From: Alcaligenaceae bacterium
GTDB taxonomy: Bacteria; Pseudomonadota; Gammaproteobacteria; Burkholderiales; Burkholderiaceae_B
Reading direction: 5' to 3'
DNA: 64,000 nt
Assembly (NCBI GenBank): GCA_013416435.1
Contig: JACCEN010000002.1
Coordinates: forward strand, 248,001-312,000
Shown: piece by piece, positions 35,811 through 45,927 of the stretch
How positions within the stretch are numbered: position 1 is the first letter of the stretch
How the letters are laid out: each line of letters opens with the position of its first letter
Position numbers and translations under genes: made by a program
The notes under the pieces: generated by a model
What the model was told of the DNA's origin: nothing
The model's input: only the letters and a program-made list of their open reading frames with translations
The model's database searches: none

Positions 35811-38800
35811 TCAATTCCTTGAAAACCATCGATACACCAGGGCAAGGCCGTTCACCGTGCCCGCCGTCAATTCGGCCGTCAAGCCCCGCGCCAGCTGGTA
35901 GCTGATCCGCCCCACCGTGCCGGTGTCGGACAAGGCCTGCTGGATGCTGACCGTGAAGCCCCGAGACAGCTGCTTGCTGACCTGCACGAACTTGCGCTCG
36001 ATATCGCTGGTGCCGCTGTCCAGGCCGCTGACCACGCTTTCGACCGGAAGAATGCTGCCGGCCGCGCCGAGTTCGCCGGAGCGCATGCTGACCTCGTCGA
36101 TGCCGAATTTTCGATAGAACGGCTCGCCGTCGCCCAGGAAAGAGCTTCCGACCGAAAACAGCAGCGCCACGTCACCGCCGCCGCTGTCGGGTCCATGGCC
36201 GAACAGCAGCCAGGACAGCTTCTCGATCTCGCTGACCGCAGGATAAGACACCAGGTCTATCCGCGGCCGCTTGGCCGTCCCCGCCACCCGCACACCCGCT
36301 TCGACGGCAAGACCCGTTCGCAGCGCCTCGATGTCCAGCACCGGACTCGTGATGTCGCCCTGGAAGGTGATCGTGCCCCGGCGCAGCTGCAGGCGCTGGC
36401 CGTAGGTTTCTATGGCGCCGCCGCGGGTGCGCAGCGCACCGATGCCGCTCAGCCTGCCGTCGGCCATGATGATGCGCATCTGTCCCACCAGGCCGGAGTT
36501 GACGCCATAGCCGGTCAGGTAGAAGCGCGGTCCCAGGTCCACCTCGATATCCATGGAAACGTCCATGGGCGCACTGGGTTCCTTCTGCTTCTGGCCAGGC
36601 CGAATGACCACTACGTCGCCGTCCACGGTGGGAATGCCGCCCAGCATGTCCAGATCGAACCATCCCGCATCGGCGGTCAGCTTGCCGGTGATCGAGATCT
36701 TGGGCAGCTCCGCTTTCAGGACCAGCTTGCCGCTCATCATGGCGTAGCGGTCGGAACGCTGCAGGATCGGATAGCGATGCAGCTCCGCATTGATCGTCCC
36801 GCGCGACTGGAGCACGTTCCAATCTCCGCTGATGACCAGGCTTCCTCCTTTGGCATCGGGATTGGTTCCGACCCATTCGGCCGTACGCCATTCTTTGGGC
36901 GTCACGCGCAGGAGCGCCGGAAAGCTGAGCTTGTCCAGCACCACGCGCTCGCCGTCCAGGCGAGCCGCCAGGGTTCCATCCAGCAGCCGGACACCATCAT
37001 CGATCCGGATCACGCGCAGTTTCTGTCCCGTGATGTCGCCTTTGCTGTTCCAACTGCCGTCTGGGCGGCTTTCCAGATCGACACGCGCCTGGACCGCCCC
37101 GCCCAGCTCCATCGCATCGCCGAGGAAGAGGCTGGTCCAGCCCAAGTCGTCCACGTCGGCATCGATGTGCACCCGCTTGATGTCCTTCGGCTCTATCCGC
37201 ATGCCGCCGCCGGGCGTCGCGTGCAGCAAAGTCGTCGCAGTGGCCGCGATGCGCCCCATTTTTTCAGTGCGCACCTTCAAGTCGGCGTTGATGCGGCTCA
37301 CGGCCGCCCCTTCGCGCTTGGCCGTGAGGTCCAGCGTCAGATCCTCCAAGCCCAGGGGAAAGGAGGGCTCGGCCGGCACCATGATGTCGCCCGACACGCG
37401 ACGGACCTGCGCGCTGCCCTGCAATCCGCCGTCGAATTTCATGTCCCATCCCAGCGCCAATACGATTTCGGAGGCTTTGCGGGCCTGGTCCCGCCGCAGC
37501 GAAACCCCGCCCCTGTCGTTCTCTTCTTTTTTCTCGAGGTCGAATTTTTCGGTGATCTGCGTGATGAGGGCGGGCGTCAGCGCCAGGCGGTTGATGTCGC
37601 CGCGCGTTTCCCAGTGCGCGCCACGGCCGCGCGAAGCCCCATGAGCCATCGTGAACACCGTGGATCCGGACAGCAGGAAGTCGATCCGGGTTTCGCCCAC
37701 CTGCCATTGCCAGTCGGGCTCGTGTGCACCGGGCACGAAAGACAATTTTGTGGGCGCCCGCGTCTGGATGCCGAAGTCCGCGTGATCCACCTGCAACGCC
37801 TGAACCGTGCCGCTCCAGCCCTTCGACTCGTCCCAAGCGCCTTCGACGGCGACATGGGCGTCCACGGGCGCCGAACCCAGCTCCCCCCGTTTGCCGTCCG
37901 CCGGCGTGTACTGGGCTCGGACATCGGCTTTGTGCGCCGCCATGGCGCCATGCACCTCGCCCTTCAACTGCGCCCCACCTGGAAGGTCCGGCCAGAAGGC
38001 CGACAAGACCGGCGCCTGCACGTCCAGCTCGAGGTGCGATTCGCTGAGGCCCAACGTTCCGTGGCCCGCCACGTGGTTCTTCCCGAGCCGCAGATCGACA
38101 TCCAGCTCGGGCAGCAAAAAGGCGCGCCAATCGAGGCCGGCGACGCTTGGAGCATCGTCGTCCGCTTGCGCCGCGTCCGCAATCGAGGCCGGGGCTGCGG
38201 TGTTCTGCAACCGGGTCTTGACATGCCCGGACAAGGGCTGCCGGTTCCAGGCAGAACCCTCGCCGATATCCAGCGAAAGCGCCGCTGCGCGTAAATCGTT
38301 GTGATCACGAAGTTCGACGTCGAAGCGGGCCGCCAGCGTCAGGATGGCGTCCGGAATGGCCGGCCCCACCAACTGCCCGATGTTCAATTTATCGGTGTCC
38401 AGGCTGCCCTCGACCCGGTCCTGGATGACACCGTCGACCACGCTGGTTCGCCAGTCCAGGCGCCCTTTCAATGAGGATCCATCCGCAAGCGTGACATTTG
38501 CCAGCGCGTCCTTGAGCGGAAAGGGTCCCTTGGGCGCAAGATTCAGATCCGCATCCAGGCTCATGTCCTGGCCAGAGCCCTTCAGCACTACATGCAGTGC
38601 ATCCAGGCTGCCCTTGGCCGTCGTTTCGATTACCAGCGAACAATCCTCCGGGGACGCGGTCTCTGTTGCGTCCTTGCTTGCGTCCTTTGCCGCGGTGGGC
38701 AGCGTGGGGACGAAGCGGCGTGCGCACAGCGGCGAGTCCGCGACCAGGCCACGCGCCTTCGTCGCCAAACGCGCTTCGAGCGGCCAGGGGTCCTGCAACG

Positions 38801-39389
38801 CCAGCGCGCGGGCTTCGCCCTCGAAGCTGGCGTCCAGTTGCTCGTGTCCGACATGCAGGCTCTCCAAAAACAGGCGTGCATCGTCGTTTTCCACATAAAC
38901 CGATGCGGCAAGATCGCCAATGCTCACCGGCAAAGGATTGCCATCCTGGCGGAAGTCCAGACTGCCCAATGCAAACCGGTCTACCGCCACACGCACGGGC
39001 AGCGCCGGCATCTGGAAGGGCTCGGTGGATGGTTCTTCTTCACCCGTCGTCATCGCCACCCTGACCGCATCGGCGGACAGCTCCTGCACGTGCAGCCGGC
39101 GGTCAAGCAGTTCCGGCCAGCTTGCCCGCAACGTCAGGCCGTCCAGGGAAACGCTCAACTCCGGCAAGGACAGGGAAAAATGATCGACTTCGAGGCCGTG
39201 CCAGACGGAGCCGCGGACACCCCGCACTTCCCCATCGAATTGCTGGGCCGCCGTGACCAGCGCCCAGCGCGTGCCCGCCGAGGACGCCAGCACCCAATAC
39301 AGAAAACCGCCGATCACCATCAGCAGCACGATGATCGCGGGTCCTATCCAGATGCCCAGTGTTCGCAACCATTTCATCGTTGTGCTCAA
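35811..39389 (-). CDS. tamB: Translocation and assembly module inner-membrane subunit
   Basis: The roughly 1190-residue protein has one N-terminal membrane anchor (GPAIIVLLMVIGGFLYWVLA), a very long beta-rich periplasmic region, and a C-terminal DUF490/TamB domain with GVRVAGTAKRPRIDLVSYPA, SWLLFGHGPD and RKFGIDEVSMRSGE. TamB spans the periplasm and works with TamA in outer-membrane protein insertion and phospholipid transport. The ORF opens with a TTG overlapping the tamA stop; an ATG 12 bases further in (39377) is the alternative start. The coupled tamA-tamB order is the usual one. Confidence 0.93.
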   Translation of the reverse strand: MSTTMKWLRTLGIWIGPAIIVLLMVIGGFLYWVLASSAGTRWALVTAAQQFDGEVRGVRGSVWHGLEVDHFSLSLPELSVSLDGLTLRASWPELLDRRLHVQELSADAVRVAMTTGEEEPSTEPFQMPALPVRVAVDRFALGSLDFRQDGNPLPVSIGDLAASVYVENDDARLFLESLHVGHEQLDASFEGEARALALQDPWPLEARLATKARGLVADSPLCARRFVPTLPTAAKDASKDATETASPEDCSLVIETTAKGSLDALHVVLKGSGQDMSLDADLNLAPKGPFPLKDALANVTLADGSSLKGRLDWRTSVVDGVIQDRVEGSLDTDKLNIGQLVGPAIPDAILTLAARFDVELRDHNDLRAAALSLDIGEGSAWNRQPLSGHVKTRLQNTAAPASIADAAQADDDAPSVAGLDWRAFLLPELDVDLRLGKNHVAGHGTLGLSESHLELDVQAPVLSAFWPDLPGGAQLKGEVHGAMAAHKADVRAQYTPADGKRGELGSAPVDAHVAVEGAWDESKGWSGTVQALQVDHADFGIQTRAPTKLSFVPGAHEPDWQWQVGETRIDFLLSGSTVFTMAHGASRGRGAHWETRGDINRLALTPALITQITEKFDLEKKEENDRGGVSLRRDQARKASEIVLALGWDMKFDGGLQGSAQVRRVSGDIMVPAEPSFPLGLEDLTLDLTAKREGAAVSRINADLKVRTEKMGRIAATATTLLHATPGGGMRIEPKDIKRVHIDADVDDLGWTSLFLGDAMELGGAVQARVDLESRPDGSWNSKGDITGQKLRVIRIDDGVRLLDGTLAARLDGERVVLDKLSFPALLRVTPKEWRTAEWVGTNPDAKGGSLVISGDWNVLQSRGTINAELHRYPILQRSDRYAMMSGKLVLKAELPKISITGKLTADAGWFDLDMLGGIPTVDGDVVVIRPGQKQKEPSAPMDVSMDIEVDLGPRFYLTGYGVNSGLVGQMRIIMADGRLSGIGALRTRGGAIETYGQRLQLRRGTITFQGDITSPVLDIEALRTGLAVEAGVRVAGTAKRPRIDLVSYPAVSEIEKLSWLLFGHGPDSGGGDVALLFSVGSSFLGDGEPFYRKFGIDEVSMRSGELGAAGSILPVESVVSGLDSGTSDIERKFVQVSKQLSRGFTVSIQQALSDTGTVGRISYQLARGLTAELTAGTVNGLALVYRWFSRN

Positions 39390-41161
39390 AATGCAATGCC
39401 CAGCGAAAAGTGCAGCCGCAGGCGCTTGTCGCGCTGGCCATATGCCAGATCGACGAAAAAGGGCCCCGCCGGCGTGCGCACGGCCAGGCCGGCGCCATAG
39501 CCTACGTGCATCTTCATGCTACCGAACGATTCCGCTGCATCGCCTGCATCGACGAAGATGTTCATGCCGAACATGTCGGTAAAGTAATGCGTGTATTCAA
39601 TGCTCGCGACGGCCAGCGACGATGCGCCGACCACGGCGTCTCCACGCTGCAAGCCGATGCTTTGATAGCGATATCCCCGGATGGAACGTCCGCCGCCGGT
39701 CCGATATCCGAAATCCTGAGGCAGCCGTTCGGTCTGGGACCAGACCTTGCCGACCTCGCCGCGCAGCGTAAGCACGTCACGCGGGCCGATCGGCCACCAT
39801 TGCTGCAGCCGCAGACTGGAACGATAGAAGGGCTCGCCCTTGTCCAGCGTAACCCCCGCACCGAGCCCGAAATCCACGAGATTTCCTTCCCGCGGGTCGT
39901 ATTTCTTGTCGACGTCGCGCCGCAGCCACTGCCAGGTGCCCACGAGCGTCGGCACCTCAAAGCCGGGCGCGCCGCTGATGCGGGTACGGTCGTGGGCGGC
40001 GACGAGGCCCCATTGTGTTTCGTATTCGACGCGGCTGTCGCCCGCCGCCTTGCGCTCCTGCCGCCGCTTCCAGCCCAGGCCTACGCGCCGGTTGTCCAGC
40101 CCTTCGATGTCGGAATGCTCGAACAGTACGCCGACGCTGTCCCTGTACCCTTTGTACGTGGGCGGCAAATGCAGGTCGAAAAATGCGCGCTGCCGGTCTT
40201 TGTCGAAACCTGCCCCGGTCTCTATCGACACCGCGCGGCCAAACACCACGTTCTGCCGGAAGAGGCCCTCCACCCGCAGCCCGTGATCACTGTCCACCCC
40301 GATGGACGTGGTGACCCGCCGCGCCGGCGCTTCGGACACCTGCACTCGCAACGGAAGCTCCACCTCTTCATCGGGCAGCTCCTTGCGGGTCTCGGCATTC
40401 GGGTCCAGGGTGACGAATGCGCCGCGAAAGAATTCGGTAGTCTGCAGCGCCTGCTGCCATTCGTCCAGCCTATCCTGGTCATACGGATCGCCCGGCTCAT
40501 ATCGGACATAGCGCTCGATGAGCTCCTGCGGCACGCGCTTGAGGCCGATCACCTTCAGCGGGCCCATGCGTACCCGCGGTCCGCTTTCCACCTCGACGGA
40601 CAAATCGGCCTTGGCCGTCTCGGCATCGACGGTCGCCTGGGTCTTGGCCAGGCGCGCGAAATAGAAATCCTTGCGGCTGACGTCGTCCAGCAAGCTCGTC
40701 TTGGCGGCGCTCCACGCCGAATTGATGAAGGGCTGGCCTTCTTTGAGCGGCCATTGTTCGCGCAGGCGCTCGATGCGGCCGTTGAACTCGGGGCGCGTGA
40801 TCTGTCCTTTGAAGTCCAGTGCGACCCCGCTGACGTGCGTGACGGGCCCGGGCTCGATGGTGATGTCCCAGGTTTCCCCGGCGAAGTCCTCGCCGACCTC
40901 GAGCGTGACCCGCGGCGAAAAATACCCCTGGGTTTCAAGCGCCGACAAAGTGGCTTCGTGGGCGCGGCGGCGCAGGCGCGAGACTTCGCCGCCGTCCTGG
41001 TCTTCCGCCAGGCGAGTGATGGCCTCGACCGCGCCGTTGATGGCCGACAAAGCCGCCGGCGGAACGCCGCCCGGGTCGATGGTCACTTCCGGGCGGTCTG
41101 CCCGGGCCTGGAAGGCAACACCCCAAAATACCAACAGACAAGCCGCGCCTACCCTCGTCAT
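39386..41161 (-). CDS. tamA: Translocation and assembly module outer-membrane subunit
   Basis: The 591-residue Omp85 protein has a signal peptide (MTRVGAACLLVFWGVAFQARA, cleaved after ARA), N-terminal POTRA domains (LSALETQGYFSPRVTLEVGE; MGPLKVIGLKRVPQELIERY), and a 16-strand barrel with the Omp85 motif GGGRSIRGYRYQSIG. It ends in Phe (LHFSLGIAF), as expected for outer-membrane barrels. It pairs with TamB downstream. It begins 4 bases after the stop of apbC, so the three genes may form one unit. Confidence 0.93.
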   Translation of the reverse strand: MTRVGAACLLVFWGVAFQARADRPEVTIDPGGVPPAALSAINGAVEAITRLAEDQDGGEVSRLRRRAHEATLSALETQGYFSPRVTLEVGEDFAGETWDITIEPGPVTHVSGVALDFKGQITRPEFNGRIERLREQWPLKEGQPFINSAWSAAKTSLLDDVSRKDFYFARLAKTQATVDAETAKADLSVEVESGPRVRMGPLKVIGLKRVPQELIERYVRYEPGDPYDQDRLDEWQQALQTTEFFRGAFVTLDPNAETRKELPDEEVELPLRVQVSEAPARRVTTSIGVDSDHGLRVEGLFRQNVVFGRAVSIETGAGFDKDRQRAFFDLHLPPTYKGYRDSVGVLFEHSDIEGLDNRRVGLGWKRRQERKAAGDSRVEYETQWGLVAAHDRTRISGAPGFEVPTLVGTWQWLRRDVDKKYDPREGNLVDFGLGAGVTLDKGEPFYRSSLRLQQWWPIGPRDVLTLRGEVGKVWSQTERLPQDFGYRTGGGRSIRGYRYQSIGLQRGDAVVGASSLAVASIEYTHYFTDMFGMNIFVDAGDAAESFGSMKMHVGYGAGLAVRTPAGPFFVDLAYGQRDKRLRLHFSLGIAF

Positions 41162-41165
41162 TCAG

Positions 41166-42251
41166 TCACGTCTTCCTGGCAACGACCGTGGGGATCTTTC
41201 CGGACATATCGCGCGGCAGCGACGCCACGTTGACCGCGATGCGCTGCGCGATCTCGTGGTAGGCGCAGGCGGCCTCGCCTTCCGGCTCAGCCACCACCGT
41301 GGGTTTTCCGGAGTCGGTCTGCGTGCGGATGCTAAGCTGCAGGGGCAGGGATCCCAGCCAGGGCAGGTTTTCCTTGGCGGCCAGGTCGCGCCCGCCGTGC
41401 TCTCCGAAAATCGGCTCGGCATGCCCACAGTTCGTGCAGATGTGGACGGACATGTTCTCGATGATGCCCAGAACGGGCACATTCACCTTCTGGAACATTT
41501 TCAAACCTTTTACCGCGTCCGCCAGCGCCAGGTCTTGCGGCGTAGTGACAATGACCGCGCCGGTGAGAGGCACTTTTTGCGCCAGGGTCAGTGCGATGTC
41601 GCCCGTGCCCGGCGGCATATCGACGATCAGGTAATCCAGGTCCGACCAAGCGGTTTGTGTCATCAGTTGCAACAGCGCCTGGGTCGCCATCGGGCCGCGC
41701 CAGATGGCGGGCGCGTCGCTGTCGATCAGGAACCCGATGGAATTGGCCTGCAGGCCATGACCGGTCAATGGCTCCATGCGCTTGTCGTCCAGAATGCGGG
41801 GACGGCCCGAAAGCCCCAGCATGATGGGAACGCTGGGCCCATAGATGTCGGCGTCGACCAATCCCACGCGCGCGCCCTGAGCCGAAAGCGCCAGCGCCAC
41901 GTTCACCGCCGTGGTACTCTTTCCCACGCCGCCCTTGCCGGATGCAACCGCAATAATGTTGCGTACGCCAGGCAAAGGCCGCAGGCCCGCCTGGACCGCA
42001 TGGGTTTCCACTTTGCTCGCGACTTTCAATACACCAAGCTTGGCGCCGAAGCTGGCCAGGGCCGTTTCAATACGTTTCCTCAATTCCTCTTCCCCATTGT
42101 GCAATGGATAACCGAGGGGTACAGTGACACTTGCGGTATCCCCCTCGATCTCGATTTCGGTATTCTTGCTGGTTACCGGCAACTTTTTCTTCGTACCGGG
42201 GTCAGTAACTTCAGACAGCGCAGAAAGTACCTGTTCAGGATTTAAGCTCAT
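41166..42251 (-). CDS. apbC: Iron-sulfur cluster carrier protein (Mrp/ApbC)
   Basis: The 361-residue P-loop ATPase has an N-terminal MIP18-like domain, the deviant Walker A motif SGKGGVGKSTT (Gly105-Ser112), the NTPase loop VDMPPGTGDIALTL, and the cluster-binding CTNCGH. It binds and transfers [4Fe-4S] clusters as a dimer in the cytoplasm. It is divergent from the small membrane protein gene at 42343 and metG beyond, the usual neighbourhood of apbC and metG in proteobacteria. Confidence 0.94.
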   Translation of the reverse strand: MSLNPEQVLSALSEVTDPGTKKKLPVTSKNTEIEIEGDTASVTVPLGYPLHNGEEELRKRIETALASFGAKLGVLKVASKVETHAVQAGLRPLPGVRNIIAVASGKGGVGKSTTAVNVALALSAQGARVGLVDADIYGPSVPIMLGLSGRPRILDDKRMEPLTGHGLQANSIGFLIDSDAPAIWRGPMATQALLQLMTQTAWSDLDYLIVDMPPGTGDIALTLAQKVPLTGAVIVTTPQDLALADAVKGLKMFQKVNVPVLGIIENMSVHICTNCGHAEPIFGEHGGRDLAAKENLPWLGSLPLQLSIRTQTDSGKPTVVAEPEGEAACAYHEIAQRIAVNVASLPRDMSGKIPTVVARKT

Positions 42252-42342
42252 ATCAATAGGCCTTGCGTCAAAATTGCGATCAAGCCTTAAGAATAGCGGA
42301 TTGAGGGAATTATTTTCCCCAAAAGGGGTCTACGTAAACAAG

Positions 42343-42591
42343 ATGAATACATTTAATCAGATTATCCGTGGTGTCCTGTTTTTCGTGCTGGCGATTTTCG
42401 GCATGGTCATGGCATTCATTTTCATGGTTTCCACCGCCATCGCCGTGGGCATCCTGTATGTCGTCGCCCGCATCAAGGGCAGGCCGTTCGGCGTACGAGC
42501 CTACTGGGAAGAACGCCGCCACCCCACGGGCGCCAAGGCCGCGTTCAACACCAAAGACGTCACCGACGTCGAAATGCGGGAAATCCCCTGA
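42343..42591 (+). CDS. Small two-helix membrane protein
   Basis: The 82-residue protein starts MNTFNQIIRGVLFFVLAIFG and has two hydrophobic segments (residues 9-25 and 28-42), then a basic cytoplasmic tail RIKGRPFGVRAYWEERRH. The start at 42343 is chosen because upstream codons in the frame belong to the region opposite apbC. I do not recognise a named function; it looks like a conserved short membrane protein between apbC and metG. Confidence 0.75.
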   Translation: MNTFNQIIRGVLFFVLAIFGMVMAFIFMVSTAIAVGILYVVARIKGRPFGVRAYWEERRHPTGAKAAFNTKDVTDVEMREIP

Positions 42592-42686
42592 AACCGGGCG
42601 GAACGCCCGCTTATCATACCCAGCGCGCCACGCATTAGACAGCGCGTAAACGAAACTTAACAATTACACACCGCTGGAAGCAGCGT

Positions 42687-42716
42687 GGGGTCGGACCCGG
42701 TATCGGGTCCGACCCC
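42687..42716. repeat. 30-bp nested palindrome, copy 15 (compensated G/C variant)
   Basis: GGGGTCGGACCC, GGTATC, GGGTCCGACCCC. Both arms carry the paired A to G and T to C changes. First of three copies in the gap before metG. Confidence 0.92.
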
Positions 42717-42730
42717 AAAACCGTTGACCA

Positions 42731-42760
42731 GGGGTCAGACCCCGGATGGGGTCTGACCCC
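42731..42760. repeat. 30-bp nested palindrome, copy 16
   Basis: Arms match consensus, core GGAT. Confidence 0.95.
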
Positions 42761-42780
42761 CAATATCCCCCCTGTTGCCC

Positions 42781-42810
42781 GGGGTCAGACCCCGTACGGG
42801 GTCTGACCCC
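42781..42810. repeat. 30-bp nested palindrome, copy 17
   Basis: Perfect consensus with GTAC core, ending 72 bases before the metG start. Confidence 0.95.
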
Positions 42811-42882
42811 CAAGCAAGGTATGCGGGAAAGCCCTAAAATCGCCTTTCACCCTCCCGCTCACTTTCTTAAATACTCTTTCAC

Positions 42883-44955
42883 ATGTCGCGCACGATTTTT
42901 GTCACCACGGCACTGCCATACGCCAACGGCTCCTTTCATATTGGTCACATCATGGAATACATCCAGGCCGATATCTGGGTACGGTCGATGCGAATGTCGG
43001 GCCACACCGTGCATTTCGTGGGCGCGGACGATGCCCATGGCGCGCCCATCATGCTGAAAGCGGAAAGCGAGGGCATCACCCCCCAGGCGCTGGTTGCGCG
43101 CTATGCCAGCGAGCGCCCGCAGTACCTGAACGGTTTCCACATCAAGTTCGATCACTGGCACTCCACCGACACGCCGGAAAACGTCGAACTCTCGCAGGAC
43201 ATCTATCGCCGCCTCAAGGCAGCGGGCTTCATCGAAACCCGGACCATCGAACAGTTCTACGACCCGGTCAAAGGCATGTTCCTGCCCGACCGCTACATCA
43301 AGGGCGAATGCCCACGCTGCCATGCCAAGGACCAGTACGGCGACTCCTGCGAAGTCTGCAGCGCCGTCTACGCCCCCACGGAACTGATCAACCCGTATTC
43401 CACCTTGACCAAGGCGACGCCCGTCCTCAAGTCGTCGGAGCACTTTTTCTTCAAGCTGTCGGACCCGCGCTGCGTTGAATTCCTGCAAAGCTGGACCACC
43501 GGCACCAATCGCAGCGGCAGCAAGCGCCTGCAGGCCGAGGTGCTGGCCAAGACCCGCGAATGGCTGGGCACGGGCGACGCCGACGGCGAAGCGAACCTGG
43601 CCGACTGGGACATTTCGCGCGACGAACCCTACTTCGGCATCCCCATCCCCGACGCGCCGGGCAAATATTTCTACGTCTGGCTGGATGCGCCGGTGGGCTA
43701 CCTGGCATCGCTCAAAGCGTATTGCAATAAGGAAGGCCTGGATTTCGATGCGCTGCTGGATCCGCAAGGCGACACCGAGCAATTCCACTTCATCGGCAAG
43801 GACATCGTCTACTTCCACGCGCTGTTCTGGCCGGCCATGCTGCAGTTTTCCAACCTGAAGACGCCCGACGGCCTGCACGTGCACGGCTTCATCACCGTCA
43901 GCGGCGAAAAAATGTCCAAAAGCCGCGGTACCGGTATTTCGCCGCTGCGCTACCTGGAAATCGGCATGAATCCCGAATGGCTGCGCTACTACATCGCCGC
44001 CAAGCTCAACTCGCATGTCGAAGACCTGGACTTCAACCCCGACGATTTCATCGCGCGGGTCAATAGCGATCTCATCGGCAAGTATGTGAACATCGCCAGC
44101 CGCGCGGCCAACTTCATCAGCAAGCACTTCGACGGCAAGCTGGCCTATCTGGGCGACACGCAGGCGCTCGCCCAGGAATTGGCGCAGGTCGCCGACAAAG
44201 TCCGCCAGGATTTCGAAAATCGCGAATACGGCCGCGCCATCCGCCAGATCATGGCCCATGCCGACGCCATCAACCAGGCCTTCGACGCGGCCCAGCCCTG
44301 GATCATGGCCAAAGGCATCGGCGCAGCCTCCGAAGACCAGAAAGCCGCGCTGCAGGACGTCTGTTCACGGGCCTTGGCCGGCTTCAAGGCGCTTTCCGTC
44401 ATGCTGGCTCCGGTGCTGCCCGTCCTGACAAACCGAGTGGCGCAAGACCTGTTCGGCGCCGACGCCGGCTTCCAATGGCCCGACGCCGCGGCCCTGCCCG
44501 AGCGCATTGCGCCGTTCAAGCACCTGATGCAGCGCGTGGAACCGAAGATGCTGGACGATCTTTTCGAACCGCCCGCCGAACCCGTCCCGACACCGGGCGG
44601 CGAAGCACTGGCCGAAACCATAGACATCAAGGATTTCGCCAAGGTGGACCTGCGCATTGCGCGCATCGTCGACTGCCAGGAAGTCGATGGCTCGGACAAA
44701 TTGCTGCGCCTGACGCTGGATGTCGGTGAAGGGCGCCATCGCCAGGTGTTCTCGGGCATCAAGTCCGCCTATTCGCCCGCCGACCTGAAAGACAAGCTGA
44801 CCGTGCTCGTGGCCAACCTGGCACCGAGGAAAATGCGTTTCGGCGTCTCTGAAGGCATGGTTCTGGCGGCCAGCCACAACGATGAAAAAGTCGATGCCGG
44901 CCTCTACATCCTCGAACCCTGGCCCGGGGCTCAGCCAGGCATGCGGATCAACTAG
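42883..44955 (+). CDS. metG: Methionyl-tRNA synthetase
   Basis: The 690-residue class I synthetase charges tRNA-Met. Signatures are [20 protein letters not shown] with the HIGH motif, a zinc knuckle with CPRC and CEVC pairs, KMSKS at 343-347, and an appended C-terminal tRNA-binding (EMAP/Trbp111) domain from about residue 580 ([35 protein letters not shown]) that dimerises the enzyme. Length is usual for the two-domain E. coli-like form. The CDF transporter follows after 26 bases. Confidence 0.96.
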   Translation: MSRTIFVTTALPYANGSFHIGHIMEYIQADIWVRSMRMSGHTVHFVGADDAHGAPIMLKAESEGITPQALVARYASERPQYLNGFHIKFDHWHSTDTPENVELSQDIYRRLKAAGFIETRTIEQFYDPVKGMFLPDRYIKGECPRCHAKDQYGDSCEVCSAVYAPTELINPYSTLTKATPVLKSSEHFFFKLSDPRCVEFLQSWTTGTNRSGSKRLQAEVLAKTREWLGTGDADGEANLADWDISRDEPYFGIPIPDAPGKYFYVWLDAPVGYLASLKAYCNKEGLDFDALLDPQGDTEQFHFIGKDIVYFHALFWPAMLQFSNLKTPDGLHVHGFITVSGEKMSKSRGTGISPLRYLEIGMNPEWLRYYIAAKLNSHVEDLDFNPDDFIARVNSDLIGKYVNIASRAANFISKHFDGKLAYLGDTQALAQELAQVADKVRQDFENREYGRAIRQIMAHADAINQAFDAAQPWIMAKGIGAASEDQKAALQDVCSRALAGFKALSVMLAPVLPVLTNRVAQDLFGADAGFQWPDAAALPERIAPFKHLMQRVEPKMLDDLFEPPAEPVPTPGGEALAETIDIKDFAKVDLRIARIVDCQEVDGSDKLLRLTLDVGEGRHRQVFSGIKSAYSPADLKDKLTVLVANLAPRKMRFGVSEGMVLAASHNDEKVDAGLYILEPWPGAQPGMRIN

Positions 44956-44981
44956 GGCTCATTAACGCTAAGGTGGGGGCA

Positions 44982-45926
44982 ATGCGCTTCGATCCCGATC
45001 GCCAGGCGGCCGGATACCGCAGCACCATGGTCAGCGTCCTGGTCAACCTGTCGCTGACCGCCCTCCAACTGGCCGTCGGCCTGTTCGCCCATTCTCAGGC
45101 GCTGGTCGCGGATGCCTTGCATTCGCTGTCAGACCTGCTGTCGGACGGCATCGTCCTGCTTGCCAACAAGCATAGCCAAAAGGCCCCTGACGCCGAGCAC
45201 CCCTACGGCCACCATCGCTTCGAGACCGCGGCCGCCCTGGCCGTGGGCGCCCTGCTGTTGGCCGTCGGAGCGGGCATGCTGTGGTCGAGCTTCGGCGCGC
45301 TCCAGACGCCCGCCACCGTCCCCGAAGTGCATGGCATCGCGCTGGCCATCGCCCTGCTCACGTTACTGTGCAAGGAACTCCTGTTCCGCTATTTGCTGCG
45401 AGTCGCCCGGCGCGTCCGCTCGTCCATGCTGGCCGCCAACGCATGGCATGCCCGGTCGGATGCCGCCTCTTCCCTGGTCGTCGCGGTCGGCATCCTCGCC
45501 AATCTTGCAGGCTTCCATCTTGCGGATCCGCTGGCGGCACTCATCGTCGGACTGATGATCATGCGCATGGGCTGGAAGTTCTTCTACAGCGCCTTCAACG
45601 ACTTGACGGATGCGGCGGTGGACGAACAGACCGAGGCCAGGATACGGCAGCATCTGGTTTCCACACCCGGCGTACACAACGTGCATGGCCTGAAGACCCG
45701 CAAGATGGGCGACATGATATGGGTCGAGGTCGATCTGGAGATGGATGGCCGGCTGACCATAGAGCAAGGCCATGCCATCGCCGTGGAGGCGCGCCGCCGG
45801 GTCATGCAGCACGAGCCCGTGCTGGACGTCACCACGCATTTCGATCCGGTCAGGATAGAAACCATGAACGCAGGGGTCAGACCCCGTACGGGGTCTGACC
45901 CGGCCTCCGGCATTAACAGGCCCTAA
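44982..45926 (+). CDS. Cation diffusion facilitator transporter with repeat-encoded tail
   Basis: The 314-residue CDF exporter has about six membrane helices with the metal-site pattern ALVADALHSLSDLLSDGIVL, HPYGHHRFE and NAWHARSDAASS, and a cytoplasmic metal-sensing domain (STPGVHNVHGLKTRKMGDMI). It exports zinc, iron or manganese by proton exchange; the metal is unknown. The ATG at 44982 follows AAGGTGGGGG. The last 17 residues, [17 protein letters not shown], come from palindrome copy 18 and its flank and are not part of the natural protein. Confidence 0.88.
   Translation: MRFDPDRQAAGYRSTMVSVLVNLSLTALQLAVGLFAHSQALVADALHSLSDLLSDGIVLLANKHSQKAPDAEHPYGHHRFETAAALAVGALLLAVGAGMLWSSFGALQTPATVPEVHGIALAIALLTLLCKELLFRYLLRVARRVRSSMLAANAWHARSDAASSLVVAVGILANLAGFHLADPLAALIVGLMIMRMGWKFFYSAFNDLTDAAVDEQTEARIRQHLVSTPGVHNVHGLKTRKMGDMIWVEVDLEMDGRLTIEQGHAIAVEARRRVMQHEPVLDVTTHFDPVRIETMNAGVRPRTGSDPASGINRP
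45873..45901. repeat. 30-bp nested palindrome, copy 18, in the CDF gene 3' end
   Basis: Consensus with GTAC core, last base changed. It is translated in frame as [10 protein letters not shown] before the stop at 45924. Confidence 0.95.
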
Positions 45927-45927
45927 T

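Noticed and set aside
36195-38294. 699-codon plus-strand ORF opposite tamB
   Set aside because: Shadow frame in a GC-rich gene; no motifs, and tamB is well supported.
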